Assembly (NCBI GenBank): GCA_951217055.1 | Contig: OX578280.1 | Coordinates: forward strand, 66,126,513-66,190,512 | DNA: 64,000 nucleotides | DNA from: Gerris lacustris | Lineage: Eukaryota; Arthropoda; Insecta; Hemiptera; Gerridae | Direction of reading: 5' to 3' | Shown here: piece after piece, positions 1 to 11,000 of the stretch | Layout of the letters: each line of letters opens with the position of its first letter | How positions within the stretch are numbered: the stretch's first letter is position 1 | Made by a program: the position numbers and the translations under genes | Notes under the pieces: generated by a model | The model's database searches: none | What the model saw: the letters and a program-made list of their open reading frames with translations, nothing else | Told to the model about the DNA's origin: nothing

Positions 1-262
1 GGGGTTCCCTATAAACTAGCATCGTGACCATGTGTTGCGCTAACCAGCAATACTTTGATATTGCTCGCTAGAAGAGTGACATCGAGGGGGTTCCCTATAA
101 ACTAGCATCGTGACCATGTGTTGCGCTAACCAGCAATACTTTGATATTGCTCACTAGAAGAGTGACATCGAGGGGGTTCCCTATAAACTAGCATCGTGAC
201 CATGTGTTGCGCTAACCAGCAATACTTTGATATTGCTCACTAGAAGAGTGACATCGAGGGGG
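1..262. repeat. 86-bp tandem repeat, three copies, open at the left edge
   Basis: A unit beginning GGGGTTCCCTATAAACTAGC recurs at positions 1, 87 and 173, a period of exactly 86 bp. The copies are nearly identical: a single g/a change (GCTCGCTAG versus GCTCACTAG) separates the first from the others. The array starts at or before the window edge, so its full length is unknown. No ORF or TIR is associated. High identity suggests recent expansion. Confidence 0.95.
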
Positions 263-1824
263 TTGAGTCTTAAAATTCATCAAATTAGTCACCGAAGTGT
301 GACTAATAATTGTTACATAGTGGATGTAAAATATTGTAAAAATCCCTTGAATTTTGTTTCTAAAATTTACTTGATATTTCAATGAAATTTCGTTGCTTGA
401 ATATATATTGTTAAATTAGCATAAAAATAAATAAATTATGTACTTGTAACTCTTGTACATGGTGCATTAACCTTGTAGTTCTGCACCTAAAATAACTAAA
501 TAAATAAATAAAATATAAATTTATCAATTTCTCAATTTGGGGTTTGTAGTTTGTAGTGGTACTACTGTAGTAAAACTATTGTTTCATACTCGTACTACAA
601 ATTTAGAGGGATTAACTTTTGCATAATATTATAAATATACAATATTATAAAAAATTATTAGAAAAACCATTAGTGAATTTTGTTACTTACATTATAATGA
701 CTTAACTACCATTAACAATGTAGAGAGCCGATCTAAATTCAACAAAACAAAGATAAGAATAAAATCAGTACAGTATCTAATTATATACTCGTAAATACCG
801 TTTTTCTGAATTCTTAATAGTGAATAGCTAATAGAATAATAACAAAATAAATTGCTTAAATTAATATCCACAAATTGCACTTCTGTCGTGATAATTTGTC
901 AAGCAGTATTTCAGAATTCAACTATCAAAAAGTTATTGTAAAATATGGAGATAATAAACGGGATATTTTTCCCTACAGCAGATTTAATTTAGTTACTTCA
1001 TCACTAATCAAGCCTTGGGACCCTATGGTAAATTTTACCTCCAGAATGCATAAAAAGGCTATATTTGCGATAGAGGCAAGAAAGAAGGTTGTATTTGCGA
1101 TAGAGATTGCGGTTTAGAGGCTATATTTTACAAAATATTCCGGACCCCTACACTTACCTGGGCGGTATTCCCATCAGAACCTCCGGCGTTCCGGTACTGG
1201 AAAATTTGCAAGTGCACCTCTGTATAGTCCGTGCAAAAATGTGTGGAATATGGTATTTTTTAATAATTATCAATATGAATGTGGGGAATTAACGCTGTGT
1301 ACTTATATTAAAAGGGGTAATAATAGAATCAGAAATAAAAAAAAATTACGTATCAATACATAGAAACATATAAATAAAAATAAAACTCAAATAAAAACTT
1401 TTATATAACTGTTTATTTAAGAGAAGACATTTTTTTAAGTGTTGGAAAATGCCCAGGTATCGATTTTTAATTACTAATTTAATTTGGCGGTCTAGAGAAA
1501 CCTTAAAAATTATCATAGACAAGAAGACGCGATTGGTTGGTATGTCTGGGACGATAGACGTTGAACCAGGTTAAAGAGGTGGCCCGGGATAAGGAGTCAT
1601 GGAGGAATCTTGTTGATTTTTAGCATATTTGCATCTTAATGTCCTTTCATTTGGTTGCCACCGGCATTTTACCAAGAAGCAGTCTGCAATATTAATATGT
1701 AGAACGATTATTTTGTTCCAGTGGACCCCAACGGACGCAGACGCCCAGTTGGTTGACTTACTGCTTTGAATTTTAGATATAACGGTTTAAAAAAAGAAAT
1801 AACTTGTAAAAACCACTTCAGACT
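263..1824. other. AT-rich intergenic DNA, nothing recognised
   Basis: Mostly A/T-rich sequence with short chance ORFs (up to about 80 codons) that show no recognisable domain. It lies 3' of the minus-strand SOCS-box gene and may include its 3' UTR, but I see no convincing polyadenylation signal to place the end. Confidence 0.5.
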
Positions 1825-2757
1825 TCAGTCGGATTCGAGGGCGAGGTAACTGAGAAGGTCTGGAGGGAGTGGGAGGCTCTGAAGACCATGTGGCAGGAGG
1901 AAGTGTTCTGCCAATGACTCTCTGATAACCAGCCTTGACAAATGTTTGAGTGGTGGAGTTGTTTTGGACAGAACAAAGTCGGGCAGGAAATTGGGAAGTT
2001 CTAGAGGAGAGTACACCGTTTTGACAGTGCGAAGGAGGATTGTAAGTGATTCTTGGCCCTCCTTCGACAAGGATTCCTTCCAAGTGTGCTGACATAGTCT
2101 CTTTACGTAGTTGATGGCAGAATCGCAGGTCGGATCGACTTTGGCCCCGTAAGAGATGAACAGGTCGAATATGTCTGGACGTTCGGCCTGGAGGCTGACC
2201 CATACGGGAAGAGTTCCTCCGCAGCAATCAAGCGGCACGTCTACGAACCTCTCACGGGTTTCCCCGACTAGATACGTGCTCTTGGACTCGTACGAATGTC
2301 TGATAAAGTAAACCAGAGCCTTGACGTTCTCCTCCCTGTTGTTAAAATCCGATTTCCAGCCGCTTACCATCTGGGACATCTTGACGCCGAATATCGCGCC
2401 CCCGATTAGCCGCTCGAAAGACTTTTCGCAGTCGAACATGTCGTTAAGGAGGGAGGACACGACGGCACTGTCCTCCAGCTTCCAGTCGTAGCAAACTTTG
2501 GCGACCACGTATAAAACGTCATGATGCTTCCCCAGCAGGCAGACTTGCCCGTTTCCACTCCTGATTTTACGGTGGTACCTGAGCGCCGATGACACGGCTT
2601 CTTTGCAAGCCGTCTGACAACCGTCCTCGTCTCTACATCCAGCTATCACCATCGAGATGTACTCGGCCAACATCTGTCTCCTGTACCTGGCACACAAGTA
2701 TCCTCGATCTATTTTGGCGAAGAAATCGTCAAAGAAACACCCCATAAACACTTCCAT
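1825..2757 (-). CDS. Ankyrin/SOCS-box-like protein, single exon
   Basis: An uninterrupted 310-codon ORF starting at the first ATG (2757-2755, A at -3) and ending in TGA at 1825-1827. Base composition is clearly more GC-rich than the surroundings, as expected of real coding DNA. The last 45 residues resemble a SOCS box: PPLKHLSRLVIRESLA followed by LPLPPDLLSYL, the BC-box then Cul5-box layout seen in ankyrin-SOCS (ASB) proteins. Around residues 178-210, GTLPVWVSLQAERPDIFDLF then ISYGAKVDP reads as one recognisable ankyrin repeat; the N-terminal half (many Cys and aromatic residues) is diverged, with any further ankyrin repeats not obvious. ASB proteins are substrate receptors of Elongin B/C-Cullin5 ubiquitin ligases; that role is inferred here and no substrate can be named. 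The frame stays open 25 codons upstream of the ATG to a TTG, so an upstream exon joining near 2832 is possible. Confidence 0.7.
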   Translation of the reverse strand: MEVFMGCFFDDFFAKIDRGYLCARYRRQMLAEYISMVIAGCRDEDGCQTACKEAVSSALRYHRKIRSGNGQVCLLGKHHDVLYVVAKVCYDWKLEDSAVVSSLLNDMFDCEKSFERLIGGAIFGVKMSQMVSGWKSDFNNREENVKALVYFIRHSYESKSTYLVGETRERFVDVPLDCCGGTLPVWVSLQAERPDIFDLFISYGAKVDPTCDSAINYVKRLCQHTWKESLSKEGQESLTILLRTVKTVYSPLELPNFLPDFVLSKTTPPLKHLSRLVIRESLAEHFLLPHGLQSLPLPPDLLSYLALESD

Positions 2758-4019
2758 CGTTTTTCTAAGACGTCGCTTCCTCGTGCCCTGTACTTCGAAG
2801 GTTCCACTGACTCTTCTACCAAACCTTGTCAACTGTATTCCACAAAACTAGGTTCACTGGCTGTCAATTGTTTTGTTCTCTCTGAAAACAAAACAATTCA
2901 ACACAATTAATTCCTAGAATGCTTAATAGCTTCAGCTTCTTTAAATAAATTTGAACTTTCAATTTTTATTGTAGCTAAAACACTTCAAAACGTTTAGCAG
3001 TACTTCGAGGCCCAATATTGAATTCATATTCCGTCTTCGGAGTCTAGCCTCTGTACTTTTCGAGATCCCGATGTCTTATTTTTACTACTACTGTAAATTT
3101 GAATCAAGGTCGCAGCAGTTCTTGTTGATTTTCTCAAATATTGATTTTTCTAATCTTACGTAATGTTGCGATACTTTAAGTAAGGTACTGATGTTATGTA
3201 AAAAAATCAGATTGGAAAGTGTTTACTTTTCTGACAATGCACGAGGTATGAATAGTTGAAGGAAATTCTTGGACCAATCATAACGGCTCTCTGATTACCG
3301 ACGACGGAGAGGAGGATGTTGATTCAACTGCTGCTCTATGGTAGATCAATGTGTTCATATAATATATAGTTAAAAGAGAGAGATTATGTTTTTCTGTATT
3401 CTCAACCCCAACCCACGTGATTTGAACACGGTGCTAAGGACGAGACCCCCCCCCCTCCCCTTCCTTCTCTTAATTCAGGTTGATAGGTTTGTCTTCTTGC
3501 ATGCTCATGGAGGATTTTTACAATCGATAATGTATTCACAATTTTTTTATAATGAACTATCAAGATCACAAAAATAAATAATACATACTTATATCTAAAT
3601 TCGAGTATAATTTTAAATATGTTAAATTACTTCATATCAATTTGATGTGATTAAAGTATCATGTATTGATTACCTGTAATCAAATCTTCCAAAAATAACC
3701 ATACTATAAATGAAACCGCTTAGTAAAACCGACTTTTGAAATTGTATAACTCCGTTTCCCCGACCGTTTAAACAGACTTCTCTCTCGGGTCTTTTCGATA
3801 GAAGGGTTCTTCTTAAAGAATCGGTTCCGATCTTACAACTAGCCCTGAAACCAAGTTTAAGTTAGCTCCAAGTGGGTCGGCCGTCGATCGATCCACTAAA
3901 CGGATCAAGTAAAGCTCGGTCCCACCACAGGGGCTTCTCTCCGATACATGGTACCCGACACCGGTTGCATGAAGACGAGCTTCATTTCAGTCAGGAGTTG
4001 GAGCACTTCTTCTTTAATT
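2758..4019. other. Intergenic DNA, likely promoter side of the SOCS-box gene
   Basis: No gene recognised. The part next to 2757 should hold the 5' UTR or promoter of the minus-strand SOCS-box gene. A short pyrimidine-rich C run lies near 3447-3460. Chance ORFs only. Confidence 0.4.
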
Positions 4020-4735
4020 GTCTCAAGAGTGGTGAGAGTGGTAAGAGCGTTAAGAGCTGTAAGAGTGGTAAGAGACTCAGTTTCAAGAGTGGTATGATCG
4101 ATAAAAGTGATATAAGATCGGTAAGAATGATAAGAGTGGTAAGAGTAGAAAGAACGGTAAGATCGATAAAAGTTGTAAGAATGGTAAGGGATGTAAGAGT
4201 GGTTAGAGACTCAGTCTCAAGAGTCGTATGATCAATAAAAGTGGTAAGATTGGTGAGAATGGTAAGGGCTGTACGAGTGGTAAGAGACTCAGTCTCAAGA
4301 GTAGTAAGATCGATAAAAGTGGCAAGATCGCTAGGAATCGTAAGAGTGGTAAGAGACTTAGTCTCTAGAGTGGTATGATCAATAAAAGAGGTAAGATCGG
4401 TAAAAATGGTAAGGGCTGTAAGAGTGGTAAGAGACTCAGTCTCAAGAGTAGTAAGATCGATAAAAGTCGTAAGATCGCTAAGAATCGTAAGAGTGATAAG
4501 AGTAGAAAGAGCGGTAAGATCAATAAAAGTTGTAAGAATGGTAAGGGCTCTAAGAGTGGTAATAGACTCAGTCTCAAGAGTGGTTTGATCGATAAAAGTG
4601 ATAAGATCGCTAAGAATCGTAAAAGAGGTAAGAGTAGAAAGAACGGTATGATAGATAAAAGTTGTAAGAGCGGTAAGAATGGTAAGGGCTGTAAATGTGG
4701 TAAGACTGGAAAGAGTGGTAAGCACGGTAAGCTAG
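4020..4735. repeat. Purine-rich minisatellite of AAGAGTGGTAAGA-type units
   Basis: About 700 bp built from short G/A-rich motifs (GGTAAGAGTGGTAAGA, GATCGATAAAAGT) with a higher-order marker AGACTCAGTCTCAAGAG recurring near 4074, 4207, 4287, 4348, 4430 and 4563. The strand asymmetry and absence of TAA/TAG/TGA in several phases leave long ORFs open on both strands (for example 4375-4887 plus and 3991-4725 minus). Their translations are pure Lys/Ser/Gly or Leu/Thr repeats, so I treat them as repeat artefacts and not genes. Confidence 0.9.
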
Positions 4736-7389
4736 GTATGGGACTGACATTCTCGGTAAACTGGAGCTATAGAGTTCATCCAACACCTACCCCCACCACA
4801 CTAGTCATAAAAAGATGTTATCTCTACACTCTAGAGATGCATTTCCCAAACGAGTCCACTCACCCATGTAGAAAAGAGGAAAACTAATGTTGATTGATAT
4901 CCAACTATATATTATGTATTTGATATAGAGCGGAAATATTGATTGCAGTCCCTGGTCTAGAGTACATAGCTCCCTGGGAAGAGCGTTTTTATGGCACCCC
5001 CTAATTTTTGGGGTATACCCTAGGGTTGCAAAGTTTCCGGCATTTGACAAGCCCAAAAACCTTCCGAATTTTGTAGCACCTTGGGCAAAAGCCCGCTCTA
5101 CCTTTTGGCGGATCAGGGTCTTGGTCAATTGTCACTAATTTTGAGAATGGTTTTCTCATGTACTTAACAAATTGAAATATTTGTTTGAAGCCGACTTGCA
5201 GACACAGACGAACACGTGGAATTCATGTTAAAAAGGGTTTGTCCTAGATTTCCGCGACAAATTAGGGGAATCTGTAGAGTTACGACTGAGGACATGTGTC
5301 ACCCTGTGAGGCTGGTTTAATTACATCATCACAAAAACATCGATATGTTTCGTAAACACTCCGTTCTATTGTACACTCGGGTAATCCAGCAGAGAAAATA
5401 ATAAACACTGTATTATATAAGAACTTTAATCTTTCCCAGAATATCCTTTTAACTATGGTTTTGTTTGTTTTCTATTATTGTTTCTACAAGTAGAATGTCT
5501 AATCTAACCTATATCCCAACCAAAACACTCGTGTAAAAAAAATTAGCCAAGTGTCGCGTTCAACTTTGTGAGATCATTGGTTTAGCTAAGTTTCCCCTTG
5601 TCCAAGTAAGTTATATGAGGTCTAATTTATCCAGAACAAGTAAGTGATGTTGTTTGTCTTTTGTCTGTCCCCCACTCTATTCTCTGTCCCTCACAAACTC
5701 AAACTTTTCTTATCATATAATCACTCTATTGTTTAAATTTAAAAACATTTTCTGACTTGGCAATTACGCAGCACGAGGATAAAGTTTTTAAAAAAATCTT
5801 AATTTAACCATAAAGAAAATATAAATTAAATAAGAACAAACTGTTTAACCTATTTGAGATGTGTAATTTTGAACACGCACTATGTTCATATCATATAAGA
5901 CGAGATAGAAAATATAAAGAAAGGACATAGAAAATAAGAAGCAATATAGAATCAATGTTTAGAAGAAGGGGTTTGAAACGAAAAAACAAAATTGCAAATT
6001 ATGTAACGCTTTGGGTGTTCAAATTGAACTAAACAATTATCTAGTGTACGTGTGCGGACGAGCGGGATGTTTATATTTACAATCTTCGAGCTCAATACTC
6101 AATAAAGATCAATCGCTCTTATTCCAATATAAAATTCTAATAATGAGAGTAAATTAATACATTAAGTAGTTTCAAAAATCTCTACTAGAAGGCGCAAGTT
6201 ATATATTTTTTAAATATTTTGAATAGGCGATTTTTCTATTAGCCTTGAGAGGGGCAAAAGACCAGATTTATTCGAATGTTTTTAATGAATTATGATGAGT
6301 CAATTGATCAGTGGCAAAATAACAAAACTTAACACTTAACACTCATATACCTTATGAAATAATAAGGAAATAAATGTTAAGGTCGCTTTAATAGTTTTAA
6401 CAATCTCTAGAATTTCATAGAGGCGTCGTTGTTGATTTTACTAAAAATTCAGTAAGGTTCTACTGCTATTGCTTCTGGAGATATCGTCACGAGAAATTCT
6501 TCATTTAAGTTGCCGCCATTTACAACTAAGATTAAGATGGCGGATCGTACTTTTTTTTTAGCAAGCACCATTTGGGGTAAGAGCAACCTCCGTACAAAAT
6601 TCTAGCTCTGTAGCTATTCTGTAAGGGATGTACGAGTGTCTGGTGTTTGGCTTTATATGTACGCCCATTTTAGATAGAAAAAATAAAATTTAAACTTACA
6701 GAACTCAATCAACGAAAAATTGAAAATTTTGGAAAGGTTTTTCCTTATGACGTATACCGTATACCCATTAAAATGGATTTCTTGTTCCTCAATCTTCAGT
6801 CAAAATTGTAGTCCCCTTTGTGCACAATATTTTTAGAGTTTTTGAGGGCAGCGGCCCCAAAAAAGCTTACTTATTTTTACGCCCGCCCTCACAATACTTT
6901 TTCTAATATACTCGCACGAATGTGAGAAAGTAAAAAAAGTACTGAGTGTTTGGACCTAAAATATGAGCATACTACCCAATTTCTTTTAGGGCTAATGTTT
7001 TGCCTGATTTGCCTCCCCCCCCCCCCCCCCATTTAAGCTTCGAGGTTTCAAGTTGGTTTAGGTTATAGAGTGTGGAGTTAAGACGAGGTGTTGGAGGTGA
7101 GCTGTTACCGTTACTTTTATAACTCCATTCATAGTCTAGACTCCATGACACCATCATCCTACAGGTGAAATCTAATCAGCTGACAGTTCTCCTGGTCTCG
7201 AGAGCCCTGTTTTTCAATTATTTTTATTAGAAATTCTACGTTTTAGTGACTAGAAGTGCTTTACTTAATATTTTTGCTGTAGTGTTATCTTCTAATGTTT
7301 AGTGTGAGGCGTTGGAATTTCATCAGAATTAAGATCCGTGTTATTTCTACCAGAGTCGTTTGTACGTGAAATCTTTATCGCCTGTAACT
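4736..7389. other. Intergenic DNA upstream of the CALML4-like gene
   Basis: AT-rich, no recognisable coding exon. It contains a C16 homopolymer at 7015-7030 and an AAGATGGCGGAT motif near 6533. Any promoter of the plus-strand CALML4-like gene should lie at the right end of this stretch or further upstream. Confidence 0.4.
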
Positions 7390-7392
7390 ATG
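7390..7392 (+). other. Candidate start codon of the CALML4-like gene at an exon end (ATG|GTAATG)
   Basis: The first certain coding exon (8052) begins in phase 0 with GCT CAT CAC, and the family starts M-A-(R/H)-H-F, so the initiator ATG must be the last codon of an upstream exon. The nearest ATG directly followed by a donor-like GTAATG is here, 660 bp upstream. The donor is not optimal and a more distant 5' exon is equally possible; only transcript data would settle it. Confidence 0.3.
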
Positions 7393-8051
7393 GTAATGCA
7401 TTATTTATTTTGTTAATATTTCATTTGAATCTTTTAGACCAGTTTTCTATCTTGTGAAGGTAGCATTGTTGTTTTTAAAATTACAACGCTAATTACAACT
7501 TGTACCTTTAAAGGTAGATAGGAAATTTATAGGTCTATGGATATTACCGCAGTGTTATATGGAGAGGGAGAGCCTATGTAATAGATTACACTTTTTTTTG
7601 ACTCGGTAAAGGGTTTTAGGATTTTTCAGCTTCATAGACTCAAGAAGGAATTTGTATATTTAACGAATCCAACTTATCAATGGTCCCTTATTATTCTTAT
7701 CCTACACTGTTACATTCGATAAAAAATATAAGAGTATTTTTGTAGTAGTGGTAGGTGGTGTAGATTGGTTTAAGGTAAGAATTTGAATGCAGTTGGATCA
7801 ACATGAGTGTTTACTCTAACAGCGAGGAGAAATAAAAAGAAAATGGGGAGGGGAGCCAATGATAGCTTGAGATTTTGATGTCTAGTAGGTCAGGCCAACA
7901 AGCCAACAAAAATATCACTAGCTGAGGGGCGTAGCACGAAGGATAACCACTTAGTGGCATAGGTTGGTCAATCTGAACCGTCAGAGTTAACTCTCATTTT
8001 GATTGGACTATAGTTGTGCCTAGTTTGAATCCTAGTTTTGTTGTGTTTCAG

Positions 8052-8082
8052 GCTCATCACTTCAAGGAAGACGACATTGATG
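8052..8082 (+). CDS. CALML4: CALML4-like gene, first certain coding exon
   Basis: Acceptor TTGTGTTTCAG, then 31 bp coding AHHFKEDDID plus the first base of the next codon, then donor G|GTGAGT. Phase 0 at the start and phase 1 at the end. The sequence matches the N-terminal helix of insect CALML4-type proteins directly before EFREC in the next exon. Confidence 0.88.
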
Positions 8083-11000
8083 GTGAGTGTTATTTACTTT
8101 GTGTTATTTACACCCCTCCTTCACATTGTCTAACATGAAATACTCCATCTCCGTGTTGCATTCAGTTGAGCTTATCTCACTTCTTCTTCAATAACACTTA
8201 ATCACCTGCGTATTCGCTTGGTGTTAACTTTCTAATGGTCCAGGAGATAGCGTGCAAAAAAGTGTATGAGTAACATCAAACTAGAATTTTGTATACAAGT
8301 CAATCTTTTAGCGCCTTTTAAGAATATGTGGTTGGCTAAGTTCGTCTGCGGGACATAGCTTGGCAATCCACTCTCCACCGGTTTGAAAAAAACAAACCGG
8401 TGGAGAGGGGCCATGTCTCACCAATTATGGTGGGCAATGTGATTTTCATGATTCTGAGTACAGAATTAGTTAGTAGGCCGAAAATCAAGTTGATGTTAGT
8501 TTGTCACTTAATAGGTGACCACGTTGATTTTTAGTAATATTTGAATAACAAACCTATCAAGTGTGAAAATAACATCGACTTGATTTTTGGTCTACTAACT
8601 AATTCTGTACTCAGGATCATGAAAATCACATTGTCCACCATAATTGGTGAGACATGGCCGCTCTCCACCAGTTTCTTTTTTTCAAACGCCTGTTGCCAAG
8701 CTATGTCCCGCAGACGAACTTAGCCGACCACATATTCTTACCCAAAAGAAAAGAAAAGAAGAAAAAAAAACAAAAAAAACATGGGATTTTAACTGATTCC
8801 AAAGACACAATTTGACCATGTCATTACTTTAGGGTAAAATAAAAACTATTTGTGATAATGACATGAAATTGGGCACGACTGTAGGTAAACAGGAGTCAAA
8901 CAATTTTTCTTTCTATTAACAGGGTCGTTTTTCTAACAGCCCTGGAGTAAATTGTATTCAATTGTCAAACCGTTTCATCGATTACTTAAAAATACTAGGA
9001 CTCATTAAATTCTTGCAAACAATGAGAGACAGAATAAAAACTAATTGCAAAGACTAATGAAGTACCTGTGAAGCTAGAATGAATATTTTTTAGGAATCTA
9101 GATTTTAGTGAAGCCGGAATGAATGTAGGTTTGGAATTAACTGTTCACCAATATTATCATCTGATATAAGATAATTTGTTTTCTAAAACCAACAGAAACC
9201 AACCCATGTCTCCTTTACTTCCTGCTTGAATTCTTTGACTAGCCTTACTTGTAAATTAAATTTCATCACCTAAATTCTTTGACTAGTCTTACTTGTAAAT
9301 TACATTTCCTCACTCAAATTCTTTGACTAGTCTTACTTGTAAATTACATTTCCTCACTTAATTTTTTTACTAGCCTTACTTGTAAATTAGATTTTGTCAC
9401 TTAAATTCTTTGACTAGCCTAACCTATAGGTGAATTGCATGTCTTCACTTAAATTCCTTGACTAGTCTTACTTATAAATTGCATTCACTTGAATTGTTTG
9501 ACTAGCTTGACTTGTAAATTGCATTTCTTCACTTAAATTCTGGCTTTAATATTAAGTCTTGATTGTTACTCTCTGTATTAATTAAAGGAAGGCATTATGT
9601 CGAGGTTAGGTAGGCAAGTTGTGTTGAAGTGAATTTTAGCTGAGTGGAATTTTTGATGAAGGAGTTTGTTTTGTGTTACAGAGTTCAGAGAGTGTTTCTT
9701 CCTGTTTGCCCGCAGCGGTCAGATCACCACACTGGATGAGCTCACCGTTATCATGCGATCCCTTGGTATGAGTCCTACTATAGCTGAACTCAAGGGCTAC
9801 CTCAAAGAGAAAGGTATCACTTCAAATTACCTCTTTTACCCTCATATACCTCAGAGGAAGGAAGGGGTAGAGGGAACAATACTATATAATTTGGGTATGA
9901 AATAGTGGTTCATTATGCTCTCCCCTGATACTAACACCTTCAAGCGGCAGTTTGATAAAACAATATCAATATCTCAATTAAAACTCGAAATTTATCTGAT
10001 ATCAGCTGATAAGAATAAGGGATATTTTCTTACGACATTTAATATTTTTATTTTTAATACAGTTTTCTTTATAAATATGTACTTTAATGTTTGTTGTTAA
10101 CTTAATTAATTATCTAAAGGCAGTAACGTTGTTAATAAACGTGTAACAGTTCCTAGATAACCAATAACAATCTTCTTTGAGTGGTGTATCAAATAAATGC
10201 TATGAAAAGCGTCTGTGGGGATGGAAGGACAAGGAATAGACAAGGACCAGTGACCACATGATGTGCTGTTGTCACTTTAGTTCGGATTGAGCTCACTTGG
10301 GAGGTTTAGTATCGGGGGAGAGAACAATAAACCATTTTTCAAATCGGATTGTTCCCTCTACCTCTTCCTTGCTCTGAGTCATACATTATTCCTATCTACA
10401 CTCATTCCATCCTCAGTTCGAATGTTAGTTTGGCACTTATACAAACCATTGTCACCTCCTCAGTTGTTTACTTGTAATTCTTTATGTATAAATAATAATG
10501 ATAATAACTCTGCAATTTGATACAATGTTTTTATATTGTAACAGTCTTTGTGCCAAAATTCAGCTCGATTGGATGTCTGTCTAAGTGTTGGGGTTTCAAT
10601 AGACTCAAGTTAATAATTCAGTTAGGGGCATCTAACACATAAGCTTTGAGTCCCTAACACTACCTCAGGAAAACTTAGGGATAATCATTAAATCAACCGG
10701 AACCACTCTGACATCTCTAACATTTATTGACTTGTTTATGAATTCATACATTAATACTCTCAGGAGGGGAGAGCAACTATATATCAAGGTACAAATTAAC
10801 AAAAGAAATGATGAAACAAAGTGAAACAGCTTACAGGGTGAGACTAGTGTAGGGAAGCAAAACCCCTGATGAGGGAATGATTAAATTATACCTGCTGAAG
10901 CGTCCGTGTTAGATGATATTGACAGTACGTATTAATTATAATTTATTGTATATAAACAAACCTGCATTACTAAGTAATGATAAATGTAAATAAACCTGGA

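Noticed and set aside
1..262. CRISPR-like direct repeat array
   Set aside because: The copies are contiguous 86-bp tandem repeats with no unique spacers, and the genome is clearly animal.
2758..2832. N-terminal extension of the SOCS-box gene to 2832
   Set aside because: The codon at 2832-2830 is TTG, not ATG. The first ATG in frame is at 2757.
4375..4887. 170-codon Lys/Ser/Gly-rich ORF
   Set aside because: Translation of a purine-rich minisatellite; equally long ORFs exist on the opposite strand.
9666..9905. 79-codon ORF taken as a complete small gene
   Set aside because: Its first two thirds are CALML4 exon 2; the rest is intron read past the GTATCA donor.
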